64,000 bases of DNA from Neckera pumila (GCA_963969595.1 OZ018409.1:28285282-28349281), one strand, 5' to 3'; shown: positions 44,808 to 54,740, counted from the first letter of the stretch. Notes: generated by a model from the sequence alone, not told the origin. Program-made: numbers and translations.

Positions 44808-45042
44808 CATTAGAGGGGATTTGGGCTTCTAGAGGGCAGTCTCAGGCCCGTTCCCCAATTTGGCTTGACCTTGTGAACAACAGTACGGGTTGTCAGGTTT
44901 TCTTTTTCATTTTTTTTTTTTTTTTTGCAAAAATGATGTGGCACTGTCTCAACCACATCAGCTAGCAGTTATCCTGCATTCCCACACTTTGGAAACACAT
45001 GACAACTAGCAGTCTTTCAAAAGCCCCAAATCTCCCCTAATA
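44808..45042. mobile_element. Family X TIR miniature element, diverged copy
   Basis: CATTAGAGGGGATTTGGGC at the left mirrors GCCCCAAATCTCCCCTAAT at the right. The interior keeps the order seen in other copies (GGCCCGTTCCC, a T-rich tract, ACCACATCAGC, GGAAACACATGACA), but is the most diverged of the four. Confidence 0.6.
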
Positions 45043-45639
45043 CAATTTTATAGTATTAGCATTCAAAATTCATAAATTTCCAAAGAAAAATACAATAAGA
45101 TAAGACATATAAGATAATTCTATGAATTTTTAGAGTGGAACTCTCTACACCACTTAAAAAGCCACATAGCTTTGTCCTACAACCAAAATCTAGAAAAATA
45201 AAAAACCAATAGCAATTAAAAATGGAAAATTTTTTAATGACACTTTGGAAAACATTTTTAATTGAAGCCTACTTATTAAAAATGGCACGGGGACAAGTTT
45301 GGGTGTACATGAAGATTTGTGGATTTGCACTTATTGCTAGCTCAGCATCAGTGTTTTTTTTTCCAGCAATTTGGTGCAAAATTGCACCAAATTTTTTGAC
45401 CTAGCACCAAGCTTATAGGAAATTTTTAGTAAAATTTTGGATGAAATCGCCAAAAAACTTCAAGTTCAAGAAAAATCTTGGATGAAATCGCCACATTGTG
45501 AATGAAAATAGAATTATAGATATGTAGTATCACATTTTCTATCTAGTACGTGGATGAATATTAAAATTGGAACACCACCATAACATTTAATATCGCCACT
45601 TCGCCACTTCATGGAAAATGAAAAAAAAACAACTGCTCA

Positions 45640-45870
45640 GCATATGCCCGGTCTGCATTGTATTGGACATGAGCATTTCCAACTCCACCAATTGGCTCAA
45701 CATGCTCTCACAGCACAGTGACTCATGCTATGCAAGTTCCCCGCCAACGATTAGAGCATAGAACCTCCTTATTGGAGCGCAAAAAGTATCCAGGGTATCC
45801 ACAAAGAACTGTGAGTTGTCTAAGCAAACTGTCACATAGCTTATCAACATTGTAGGGACCGTAAACCACT
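45640..45870 (-). other. Possible gene fragment, unidentified
   Basis: GC-richer sequence with competing minus-strand frames; one contains GPYNVDKLCDSLLRQL, another FFVDTLDTFCAPIRRF followed by a stop. I recognise no protein family and see no splice structure, so this may be a remnant. Confidence 0.15.
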
Positions 45871-45872
45871 CC

Positions 45873-46116
45873 TGGTTCCCGTCCCGTTCAATCAGCGGGA
45901 AGCTTCTGTGCCGAAATCCCTGATTACGCGGGCAAAACCGCGTAATCGGGGATTATGGATTTTTCATCCGGCTCATCGTTTCATCCAATTTTATCTCCTC
46001 TTTCAGTTGTGATTTACGTCGGGCAATACCCTTATCGTCGGGCATTGCGCCAAATAATCGGCCCTCCTCGTCGGCCGATTACTTGGCGCAATGTCCTCCT
46101 CTGCGGGCATTGCCCT
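45873..46116. repeat. Cluster of near-perfect hairpins
   Basis: Hairpin 1: 45915-45931 pairs with 45938-45954 (17-nt arms, ATTACGCGG against CCGCGTAAT, one mismatch, 6-nt loop). Hairpin 2: 46043-46063 pairs with 46073-46093 (21-nt arms, CATTGCGCCAA against TTGGCGCAATG, one mismatch, 9-nt loop). A shorter pairing TTCCCG/CGGGAA lies at 45882-45904, and GGGCAATACCC (46021) partly mirrors GGGCATTGCCC (46105). The CpG-rich arms stand out in AT-rich DNA. They may be remains of a palindromic transposon or a transcribed stem-loop locus; no family is recognised. Confidence 0.7.
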
Positions 46117-46266
46117 ATACAAAATGTTGCCAAATCTGCAATAGACTTTGCAGCCTCATGGCCAATGGGCCTTTTGTTCTTGAAACACTTGTCCAAAGGA
46201 GAAAAGATTACGGCCGAGGCTTTTGCATCACGGAACAGATTTTCAACATACAAACATACACGCTCA

Positions 46267-46400
46267 TCACTAGTAGAAAAACAAGCTATCGTTGTCCTAA
46301 ATGACTAAAAAGGGTCCACTATGACTCATTTATAGTCATTGTAGACAATTTTCAATCATTTAGGATTGTCATTGATAGTCTGTTTTCTACTAGACAAGTG
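46267..46400. mobile_element. Small CACTA-like MITE
   Basis: CACTAGTAGAAAAACAAGC at the left and, as reverse complement, CTAGTAGAAAACAGACTATC at the right flank about 130 bp. The interior is palindromic around CTAAATGACT ... AGTCATT. The right end carries extra bases before CACTTG, so the exact border is unclear. Confidence 0.5.
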
Positions 46401-46653
46401 CATCGGGGTGTAGATCTTGCATTTGTCATGCAAAGGACTTTGTCAATAAAATTTCCCAAATTCTCATGCTCTTCGACAAGATGCAAGATGCTCATATGGC
46501 ATTGCAATCGTGCCTAGACTACTATAAATGGCCTTTGAAGCTCACCGTCCACCATACATATATTCATTAGTCACGTGCGGAAATTTCTATATACTCGATC
46601 TTTTAGGTACTGGCACAACATCATAGGCAAATGTTGGATACTTCAAAGATATG

Positions 46654-47040
46654 TGGGTGATTGCAAGAAACACCTATACTATTTGTTGCATTTTGCAACA
46701 CTACTCATGGTTTTTTATGGAGTTCTTTAAAATTAGAAAAATAAATTTAAAATATTTAAAAAATATGGCTAATGTATATACCCTTTAGATGAAGATAACT
46801 GCCAAAAAAAAAGCCTAGGAAAATTCTCTAGGTAGGTGAACTAGAAAAGTGCCAGAATTCAAGAAAACAAATACTTTGATGTTTAAACGAGTGTTTAAAT
46901 TAGTTAAAAATAAGAAAAATTTAAACAAATAAAATAATTTATTTTTATTTTTGACAACTCTATGGAGATGGTCATTTACCAAAAAAACCACCAAAAATAT
47001 ATTTCATATGTTTCAAAATGCAAGCTGAATGAAGCCTACA
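46654..47040. mobile_element. Truncated family Z copy
   Basis: It begins TGGGTGATTGCAAGAAACACC and follows the reverse complement of the right part of 26721-27965 (CACCTATACTATTTGTTGC, then GGAGTTCTTTAAA). The other end is lost where family W sequence begins at about 47040. Confidence 0.5.
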
Positions 47041-48640
47041 TTATTCATATTAAATTTCCTACTTTTAATGTTCCCTAATTTATTTATAAGTCCTTTATGA
47101 ATTTTATCTCAAAAGAATAAATTCATCTCTACATTATGCCACCCATAGTTTTGAAAATGTGCTTAGTAACCTCTGTGGGTATTAAAAAAGTTGGGGAATC
47201 AAGATAAATTTTATCTCTTAAAATCCGTTTGAGGTTTTGAGACTCTAACTAAAAGTTATTAGACAAATGCCAAAGAGGGGTTGGAAGCAATAATTTTTTT
47301 GACATTTTGAAACACCTTCTTTGAGTTTTGTCTATAACTTTTCATTAGAGGCTCCAAATGTTAAATAGATTTTAAAGATAAAATTTAGCTTGATTTTTTT
47401 TAGTTCAAAGTTCTTTGAAAAAAGATACTATACTATGTTTAAGGATGGTTGCAAGAAACACTTGCCAATTTGGTTGCATTTTGAATTTTGAATGCTATAA
47501 CTTCTGATTTATGAGTCCAATGCCAAAAGCCAAAAATCTCTTCTTAGATGTACTGATTTTAATTGTATCCCTTATTTTTCAAAAATCTCAAAAATCATTT
47601 TATATTTCAAAGTTAATTTTATTACATTGTCACACTTTGACATTTTGGGCTTTTTTATATTATTGAGCAGTTTAAATTAATGATTTTTAGCTGAAATTTC
47701 TAAGGCATATTTCTATAATAGACAGAAATGTTCCTAACAAATGGCATCTAAAAAACATTGTTTTATGTCCTCCGCGTTCATGCAAATAGGTCTCCTTTGC
47801 ACGCGTACTTTTAAACATTAGAGATGCCATTTTGACCTAAGTTTTTTGGTTGTCCTCATCACCGTAAAGTCTTTCCACATGGCCAATTTTTAATTCTTTG
47901 AAAATTATTTTACACATTTTTTACAATTCAAAATATCTTTATTGTTTATTGTTTAGAAGTATGCATACAAGGGAGGCCTATTGCAAAAAACTCAAAGGAC
48001 GTAAAATAATATCTTTTTAGATGTTGCTCGATAGGATTATGTTTGCCTACCAAAGAAATATGCCACAAGAATTTTTATAATTTCACCTAGAAATCATTAA
48101 TTTAAAACCCTCAATAATATTAAAAATCCCTAAACGTAAAAATGTGACAAATTAACCATATTCACTTTTAAATATAAAATGACTTTTCGAATTTAAAAAA
48201 AAGGGATACAATTATAGTTAAGACACATAGAAATCCATATTTTACTTTTGGCAATAGGCACACAATTCAAAAGTTGTAGCTTTTCCAAATTAAAAATGCA
48301 ACTAATGTTTCTTGCAATCACCCCTAAATGATTCTACTTTAAGCACAATTCCTATGAATTGACTTAACAATGAGCAATAGAGTTCCTAATAATCCTAATT
48401 TACAAATTTTATATAGATTATGTTACCTATTACTATTCAATTTGTATAATGAGCTTTTTTTCTCATCTTCAAATAAACCGAATTAAGTGACTTTTGATTT
48501 GAAGCTAATTGCCAAAATGGATCAAATAAGTTCTTAAGCAATTTAGACTCTAATGATTTTGGGCTAATTATTAAACACAATATTTGTTGCAACCTAACTA
48601 TTACATCTTGATCTTTGTTGCAACCTGACTATTACATCTT
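47041..48640. mobile_element. Family W fold-back element interrupted by Z
   Basis: Sequence related to 17400-18070 runs from about 47150 (TTTGAGGTTTTGAGACTC) to 47440 and resumes at 48326 (CTAAATGATTCTAC ... TTGATTTGAAGCTAATTGCC ... ATTATTAAACACAATAT). The break is exactly the Z copy 47442-48325. A direct duplication of CTATTACATCTTGA lies at 48597-48640. Confidence 0.45.
47442..48325. mobile_element. Family Z TIR element inserted in W
   Basis: Ends AGGATGGTTGCAAGAAACAC and GTTTCTTGCAATCACCCCT. The 884-bp body parallels the copy at 8581-9324 (CAAGGGAGGCC region, AAAATATCTTT region). It interrupts a W element at the same part of the palindrome arm (ACTATACCTAAATGAGG in the uninterrupted copy near 17722). 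Confidence 0.6.
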
Positions 48641-49076
48641 GACTACCTTTGCAAAAATCAGACCAAGTGCCCCCCCCCGTTAGTACAATTCAATAGGGCT
48701 AGGCATGGCATAAAATTCCTTAAGGATCTCAAGTGTTGCCTCGTGGCCTTCTGGAGGCTTGATTTTTTTTCCAATGTGGTCCGATGCTTCATGTACTATA
48801 TGAACCCGGCCAACAAAACCTTGAAGCTGAAATTTCAACACACATGCATGAAATTCATTTTTGATTCATTTTTTTATAAATGTTTAGAAAAACTAGAAAC
48901 CATGATTGAGTATGAAGCTATATTAATAGTGATATTGAATCATCAAGGAAGCAAATGGGACTAACTATAATTTACCACCATGGGATGCTTTCAGGTTTAC
49001 TACAAATTTCAAACTTGGTATAGACTTTAAGCTTGGTGCATTGATGTGTGCTCTCTATATGGACCTCATTAGAAAA

Positions 49077-49411
49077 AATTTTAGGCCTTCGAAGGGTTGC
49101 TCCACAAGCCTCTAAAGTACTCTGAGATTTTGTTTTGGGGGGCTAAAAAATTAATTTTTTTCCTATTCCGGCGCAGCTGAAATTGTAGTAATAGTGGCGC
49201 AAGAACCAAATTTTATGAGTAAAAATTTAATTAATTAATTTTAAATCTTAAAAAACACACAATGAAACAAAAAAAAAATGCAAAATCTGACTATTTCGGT
49301 GAGCAGTCAACTCATCTGACTGCTCACCAAAAGATTTGTTCAAATTGACAAGCCAAGCTTAGAAAAAGTTTGGCATGTCAGTCTAGAAAATGGCTGATAT
49401 TTTCTCTAATG
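49077..49411. mobile_element. Family Y TIR miniature element, complete
   Basis: It starts CATTAGAAAAAATTTTAGGCC and ends GGCTGATATTTTCTCTAATG. The order of landmarks defines the family: GGGTTGCTCCACA, GCGCAGCTGAAATTGTAG, GGCGCAAGAACC, an A-rich centre, GAGCAGTCAACTC with ACTGCTCACC, and TTGACAAGCCAAGCTT pairing with AGTTTGGCATGTCA near the right end. The length is 335 bp and no protein is encoded. Confidence 0.65.
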
Positions 49412-49436
49412 TATTAGAGTGCAAATTTACAGCCAC

Positions 49437-49880
49437 TCAATCATTCTTATATTGAATCCCTTGTACGTCTGTGATTGAGAGATTAATTCTCATTTTACTC
49501 CCTTTCCTGGAGATCAAATCATCAATGCATCCAAATAATCCTATATTCCTATTCATGTGAAGGTCTATTACACAAACCGATTAATCAAGTCCCACAAGTA
49601 ATTATGGGCAATTTCATTAAAATGGCGATATTTCAAGTGCCCTTTGATGGTGTGCCATTTTCACCATCTAGTCCTGAAAGGTATAGATTTCAAAACAGAC
49701 GTTTTGAACCATCTAGAATAAGTATAGATTTAGAATGGCTGTTTTAACTGTTTTTATGCCATTTAAAAAATATATTGCCCATAATTGCGTGCCCACAGAT
49801 TTCATTGAGTAAAACATCCATTTTAAATGTTGAAGAATGAGTTCACTTTATCAGTGAACCATATTCCACAGGAAGAACGG
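49437..49880 (+). repeat. Direct repeat flanking the tetraspanin pseudogene, left copy
   Basis: The block GTGCAAATTTACAGCCACTC ... TGTGATTGAGAGATT ... CAAATAATCC ... TATTCATGTGAAGGTCTATTA recurs at 51045-51300 (right copy), as does a later part (ACATCCATTTnAAATGTT). The left copy is split by the V element 49604-49792. The paired copies bracket the broken tetraspanin copy. Confidence 0.6.
49604..49792. mobile_element. Family V miniature element with AATT flanks
   Basis: ATGGGCAATTTCATTAAAATGG and, at the right, ATATTGCCCAT are inverted ends. AATT occurs directly on both sides (49600-49603 and 49793-49796), a likely 4-bp target duplication. The inside carries ACCATCTAG and AAGTATAGATT twice. 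Confidence 0.6.
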
Positions 49881-50150
49881 GGAGGCATTACCCTCTCCGG
49901 TAATCTTTCATAGGGTGTTTCTTCACCCCGCTTCAACAAACACCCCGTCCCCTGCTTGATCGCAGTTGCATAGCATGGAACACCAGGGGCAAATTATACT
50001 CGACTCCCACCTCACGCAACGTCAGCTCCTTCGGTTCCCTGGAGCTCGAACTCCGGCCGGCAGTTCTTCCCGGGGAGCTAGATCACTGTCAATTTCATTT
50101 ATTAGAACTGAAAACTACGTGAGTTAGAAGATAGGGTCTATCAATTTAAT
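49850..50150. other. GC-rich unique patch before the tetraspanin copy
   Basis: A CpG-containing stretch (CCCTGGAGCTCGAACTCC, CCGGCCGG, GGGAGCTAGATC) without a convincing frame. It has no match near the intact tetraspanin gene, so it did not come with that duplication. The origin is unknown. Confidence 0.3.
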
Positions 50151-50164
50151 GGGGGGAAATCTGA

Positions 50165-50720
50165 TCGAGGTGCAATGCTTGTTGGGTGCAGAAGGTGCTT
50201 TGAGATAGTGAGTTTGAGAAAGTATGTTTTGGAGATTTGGTGGAGCACCAGCCATGGAGTCCAGTAATTTATTGACCGGGTTTCTGAATCTGGCGACATT
50301 CGTATATATTGTCCATCCCGATCATTGCCTTCGGAGAATGGCTCTCGAAAACGCACGATACCGTGTGTATACGTTTCTTGCAATATCCGATAATCGTGAT
50401 CGGAGTGTTTATCCTGCTGATGTCCCTAGCCGGGATGATTGGTGCGAGGTGCGAGAAGAGGTTCCTCATGTTGATCTACCTCTTCGTGATGTTCCACCTG
50501 ATCGTCCTTCTCTTCTGCTTCACCATGTTCTCGTTTGTGGTGACCAAATTCGGGTGCGGGAAATGCAGTCTCTTGGAAAGGATACAAGGAGTACAAGCTG
50601 GGTGATTATTCCACTTGGTTGCAAAAAAGGGTAGACGATACTACTTACTTGGCCAAGATCAAGAGTTGCACAGCCGATTGTAAAGTGTGCAACGGTTTGA
50701 GCACCAAAATGACCAAATAT
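50165..50720 (+). pseudogene. Broken partial copy of the tetraspanin gene
   Basis: It matches the leader and exon 1 of the intact tetraspanin gene from about 34262 to 34805 at high identity. The start (50254) is kept and reads MESSNLLTGFLNLATF, then a 4-base TATA insertion at about 50306 shifts the frame, and one extra A at about 50545 shifts it again. After GTTTGAGCACCAAA (50706) the match jumps: the rest of exon 1, the intron and exon 2 are missing, and sequence homologous to 36305-36390 and then 37165-37355 follows up to about 51010. Only membrane segments 1-3 could ever be encoded, and no frame covers them. It is a segmental duplicate with internal deletions, not a retrocopy, because intron and downstream sequence is present. 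Confidence 0.85.
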
Positions 50721-50739
50721 ACTCACAGTGATCCATCAT

Positions 50740-51015
50740 TCAAATTTTTTTCAGTCGGGTTTCACCATATGTACTTGAACGAGACCTCACAAAGTTATCT
50801 ACAAGAGGTCGGTGCTCTAAGATCGGCATTATACATAAAAGTGAGGCCGTCATGATATGTCATTCAATGACAACTATGATTGAGGAGGTGTGGTAGACTG
50901 AATCTTTGGATAGACTGAGTTTAGGAAAATTGTGTTCCAGTAAACGAGCGTTGATAGTGATTCTACAAGTACACACTGATACCAGAATTGCGTTCTATTA
51001 TTGATGTTCAATTCA
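50740..51015 (+). repeat. Downstream part of the tetraspanin-region duplication
   Basis: CAGTCGGGTTTCACCATAT matches 36311 (inside the intron of the unknown two-exon gene), and GTTCCAGTAAACGAGCGTTG with TACACACTGATACCAGA matches about 37270-37320. The exons of the unknown gene are absent between these parts. Confidence 0.7.
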
Positions 51016-51044
51016 GAATTTCAGACATGGTGCATTGATGTGTT

Positions 51045-51300
51045 CCTAGTAAAGTGCAAATTCACAGCCACTCAATCATACTCGATCATGGTCTCTCACT
51101 GAATCCCCTGTCTGTGATTGAGAGATTCCATCTTGCTTCCCTTCCTTGAGATTAAACCATGTCTCCAAATAATCCTATTCATGTGAAGGTCTATTAAAAG
51201 AACCAATTCTTGAGCTCCCAGAGAATTCATTGTCTAGTACATCCATTTCAAATGTTCAATGAGTCCACTCTATGTCGGTAAACCATTCCACTTGCTTGCC
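51045..51300 (+). repeat. Direct repeat flanking the tetraspanin pseudogene, right copy
   Basis: Counterpart of 49437-49880: GTGCAAATTCACAGCCACTC, TGTGATTGAGAGATT, ATTCATGTGAAGGTCTATTA and ACATCCATTTCAAATGTT occur in the same order. It has an extra GATCATGGTCTC segment and lacks the V element. Confidence 0.6.
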
Positions 51301-51311
51301 AACTAGTAAAC

Positions 51312-51459
51312 TAACGGATATTTCGTTAAAATGGCAGTTTTCCACAAACTTGGCACTTTTAAGTTTAGACCATGTGGTCCGAAATGTATACTGGTCGTAG
51401 AAAATGAAAGGAAAATTGGCGGAAGAATGGCGCTGGCCATTTTCATGAAATATCTGTTA
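51312..51459. mobile_element. Family V-related miniature element
   Basis: TAACGGATATTTCGTTAAAATGG and CCATTTTCATGAAATATCTGTTA are inverted ends of about 25 bp enclosing 100 bp. The ends resemble family V, but the interior differs (ACCATGTGGTCC). No target duplication is clear. Confidence 0.5.
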
Positions 51460-51733
51460 ATTAATGTAAGTCAATGCTATACTACACATATGAATGTCAA
51501 ATGTGTTGTGCAGTTACAACCTGAAGTCTATAATCCACAACAAATCTAACGTCGTCATTCACGGGCACATAATTATTAAAATTTAAAATTCGTTCATCAC
51601 AGCACCAGCGTACACTCTACAGAAAATTGCAGAAAATGAAAAGTTACGATACTAACTACATGATTTATCCCAGTCGATAATAACGGTTCAGATGTACCAC
51701 AACTAATAATTTTTGACCCACTATATATGCCTT

Positions 51734-51930
51734 CATGGTTTCATATGCAAGCTAGGTCTGTAAGCGAATCTCAAGATTTCCTCCCCGAACTGATGAATAT
51801 TGCCGTCGTCCAAAGATATGATCTGCGTCTGCGACTCTCCAGACACCACATCAAACGACAGCACATAGTCCTCGCACGCCACCCAGATCACGCTGCCTCG
51901 TGCCTCGCAGCTGAACCAGTTTTGAAAGAA
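51734..51930 (-). other. Frame-shifted C-terminal tail of the F-box paralogue
   Basis: Read on the minus strand in the next frame, this encodes NWFSCEARGSVIWVACEDY, then DVVSGESQTQ and finally LRFAYRPSLHMKP with stop TGA at 51736-51734. It parallels the C-terminus of the three-exon gene (NWFSCVGKGSVIWVSCEDY ... FAYRPSFHMKP, stop). The main frame loses register at about 51930 in the T- and A-rich stretch around TTTCAAAAC, by one net base. It is either a true mutation or an indel error in the sequence. Confidence 0.8.
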
Positions 51931-53459
51931 AACCGTTCCTGGCTAGCAAAAGACATCAATCGCTCAACACGAGACTGATAATCAATTTGGTTGAGAGGAA
52001 CCTGGATCCGCAGGACTCCACAATCCACTCCGTGTCCCTGCAGTTGCATGATATAAAAACAAAGGGGCATGAAAACAAGTTTTCTACCAAACTCGTCCAC
52101 ACTCTCCAGAGCCTCCGACTTCCGGCCGTGGGGTTGCTCCGCTCCGATGAGCCAGGCGTCATGAACCTTTGCAGGAAGGACCGCACACAAGCCTCCCATA
52201 CATTCCAAGATCTCTACGAACGGCACAATCCTCATGTCATAGAAAAACTCGTCTGCAGCGTACTTGAGGGATGGGATATGGAACTTCCGCAGAGTGTACT
52301 GCTGGACAGCTTGCCATTTCCCTGCTTCTGCGTTGACTTCGAACAACCGCAGAGTACCGGCGTTAATGGCTCTCGGGCTGGGTGCCATACCTGCATTGGC
52401 AGCCGTTGTGGATTTTACGTCTGCGAAGTAGAGATGCCCACCCACATATGCACTTGCACAAATGTACTCCCATGCAACAAATACCGTGTAATTTGCCACG
52501 GGAAGATGTCGACCCCATGGACGCTCCTGGGGAAATCGCAAACAATTCCAACTGTTGGTGGTGGACGTGTAAACGGCCACAGAAACAATGAGAGTGAGAA
52601 TCACTTGGTAACAGTTAGCCTCTTCGTTGACGACCAGGCTCGCTTGCACGCCTTTGAAATAGACATCCTTCCACCGCACCAATCCCAGCAGTCGACAATT
52701 AGCTGCCGGGAGTTCCCTGCATTCTCTCGTCAGCGGGTTGCACACCAGCAGGGGTCTCCAGGACTGGGGCGTGCGATTAGTTTTCAGTCCATTCGATGTT
52801 CCGGCCGCCAGCTTCGTGGTGTCCGAGATCGACCAGGGGTTGGAACAGGCAAGCACGGGATTCAGGCGCTTGCTCCTGCGAATCGGGACAACTCCAGTCG
52901 GGCCCATGAGCAAGAGCAGGCTGCGTGCGCCGCCAGTGCCGAAGTCTCTAGGGTTACTCCTGCCCATGATCAGGAGCAGGCCACCTGCGCTGGCAATGAC
53001 GTCGTTTCGAGGGATGCTGAAGTGGAGCCATTCTTGCGGGATATGTTTCATGGGAGGGAGCGGGAGCGTCCTTTCCGATGCGTGTTGCGCGCTGGAGTGC
53101 CAGATTCCAGACCATGACGACCATACATCCTTGAGCGGCAGCGGGGATAAAATTCCTTCAAGTTGAACTGCTATCGTCCAGGACGGAGGGATTGCTTTCA
53201 CGGTCCCAAGTTTCTCCTTCTTGACAATGATCGGGAAATACCAGTCTCGCGTATCGTCCAGCGTCCGAGCTTTTGAGATGCGTGCGACGTTGTAGGAATT
53301 CCACATTGACCATCTTGGGCAATTGAGTTGAGTCAGCCTGCGGACCGAGAGGAAGGGCATCTGGTGCCACACTACCAAGTCGCCGATGGTGATCATCTCC
53401 GATTCCGAATGATGAGTCTGCTCATCAGGGTCAGTCATGCTGGTGTCCAGGGTCGACAT
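51888..53459 (-). CDS. F-box / kelch-like paralogue, intronless, late frameshift
   Basis: One uninterrupted frame of 523 residues. It aligns along its length with the three-exon gene at 10639-13636: DWYFPI, WSGIWH, GGLLLI, NPLTRECRELP, CASAYVGGHLYFADV, ILECMGGLCAVLP and LQGHGVDCGVLRI all have counterparts. The N-terminus (about 22-55) is a degenerate F-box-like segment. The predicted role is an SCF ubiquitin-ligase substrate receptor, as for its relative; the substrate is unknown. It lacks both introns of the paralogue and lacks the Cys motif. At the C-terminus the frame shifts and stops about 50 codons early; the lost tail is still readable downstream. A TATA box at 54371-54377 suggests a real promoter, and a 5' untranslated intron (donor CAG|GTATGG near 53948, acceptor CAG near 53462) is possible. 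It may be functional with a short tail, or a recent pseudogene. Confidence 0.75.
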   Translation of the reverse strand: MSTLDTSMTDPDEQTHHSESEMITIGDLVVWHQMPFLSVRRLTQLNCPRWSMWNSYNVARISKARTLDDTRDWYFPIIVKKEKLGTVKAIPPSWTIAVQLEGILSPLPLKDVWSSWSGIWHSSAQHASERTLPLPPMKHIPQEWLHFSIPRNDVIASAGGLLLIMGRSNPRDFGTGGARSLLLLMGPTGVVPIRRSKRLNPVLACSNPWSISDTTKLAAGTSNGLKTNRTPQSWRPLLVCNPLTRECRELPAANCRLLGLVRWKDVYFKGVQASLVVNEEANCYQVILTLIVSVAVYTSTTNSWNCLRFPQERPWGRHLPVANYTVFVAWEYICASAYVGGHLYFADVKSTTAANAGMAPSPRAINAGTLRLFEVNAEAGKWQAVQQYTLRKFHIPSLKYAADEFFYDMRIVPFVEILECMGGLCAVLPAKVHDAWLIGAEQPHGRKSEALESVDEFGRKLVFMPLCFYIMQLQGHGVDCGVLRIQVPLNQIDYQSRVERLMSFASQERFSFKTGSAARHEAA

Positions 53460-54370
53460 ATCTGCGAGTCAATTCCACGGAATGAACACATATCCAGTAC
53501 GTCAGAACGTCAGTACTGGGTCGATCGAAATCGGCGTCTTAGGGTTCAGGAGTCGTGCCACAATGCATTGGGTATAGGACATAGTAAAAGCTGAGCTAGC
53601 CGTGCTGAATGCGAACGCTTGCAATAATTCATGGTAGCGCAATCTTCCTAGGGTTCGCCGTTAATCGACCAATGCGCATTAAGTACTCAGATCCTTATCG
53701 TTTTGCGAACTGTACTCAAAAGTAGGAAAATAATGATATATTATCCTTGAGCTAGATTCGAGCAAAGTGAGACTAATGTAACTAAGTTGCTCTTAAAGCT
53801 AATTGCCTCGGTTACAGTGAAGAATGCACCAGTGAGACGATAAACGCCCTCACGACAACAGCGACTGGTCAAACTTCAGAAAGAACTGCAAATTTTTTTA
53901 CGATGGAGCTAGGGAAATAACGAGAAATGCTTGAGAATATTCCATACCTGCAACTTCCGACGGAAGCTAGCAACTTGGATCTGACGTACGTGAAAAGCTG
54001 ATTATGAGCTAGTGGAGCCCTAGCCTACGTACACGTACCAGAGATTGCAAGCATGAGAACAAGAAGCAGGACGACGAAAAATCATGAAGCCTTCGCAACT
54101 ACTCTCAAAAATCAGAATTATAACGATCGATTGATTGTAACAACAGTTCTGAAAATGTGAGATATCTGTGCTACCTAGCAATGCTGTGAGAAAAGGGTAT
54201 GCTCACCGACTCACCGGAGAGGGAATTGCATGAAAGAATTGTGTCCGACAACAAGTTTAACGCTGAAAGGAACGACTGGCGCTAGACAGCCAGCAACGGG
54301 CAACAACTACACGCATAGCCGAAAGGAATGCGACATATGAAACTACAGCGGAGAGAAGGACAGGAGAGGT
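53460..54370 (-). promoter_or_regulatory. Leader of the intronless F-box paralogue
   Basis: Non-coding, of mixed composition. On the minus strand a plausible donor (GTTGCAG|GTATGG, near 53948) and acceptor (CTCGCAG, ending 53462, two bases before the ATG) could define an intron in the 5' untranslated region. The splice call is tentative. Confidence 0.35.
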
Positions 54371-54377
54371 CTTTATA
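54371..54377 (-). promoter_or_regulatory. TATA box of the intronless F-box paralogue
   Basis: TATAAAG on the minus strand, about 910 bp before the ATG, followed by a CT-rich initiation-like region (CCTCTCCTGTCCTTCTCTCC). GCTGTAGTTT occurs shortly downstream of the TATA box in both F-box paralogues (near 10180 and 54345), which suggests shared promoter ancestry. Confidence 0.5.
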
Positions 54378-54651
54378 CCCTCAGCCCTACCCTCCCTCCG
54401 AGTCCTCATTTGGGGTGCCTGCTGAACAGACGGTGCTTCAACTTTTTTTTTTCCAAGGTGTTTCTCAGTCATCCAAAGTATTTAGGCTACAATCATTCTC
54501 TGGTAAATTATATATGAGATAGGCAATAGAGATAAAATCCATTAAATTAAGTATACAAACTTTGCAAAATATTTGTGGAACTTAGAATCGAGTATTTCTA
54601 TTTGAAATCTCTAGATTATGCTGATAGTACTTGAATATACACATTAGAGAA

Positions 54652-54740
54652 AATCTAGGGCCTCTGGAGGGCCGCTCCACAGCCCTCCGAGGACCTCGTA
54701 AACAATTTTTTTTTTGGTCTAACTAATTTTTTTTCCACTA
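54652..54740. mobile_element. Left end fragment of family Y
   Basis: CATTAGAGAAAATCTAGGGCC, CTCTGGAGGGCCGCTCCACAG and GAGGACCTCGTAAA match the Y left end; the element breaks off in a T-rich tract. Confidence 0.55.

Noticed and set aside
51987..53117. 376-residue plus-strand frame
   Set aside because: It lies antisense to the F-box paralogue, whose frame has clear homology; the plus frame shows no recognisable domain.
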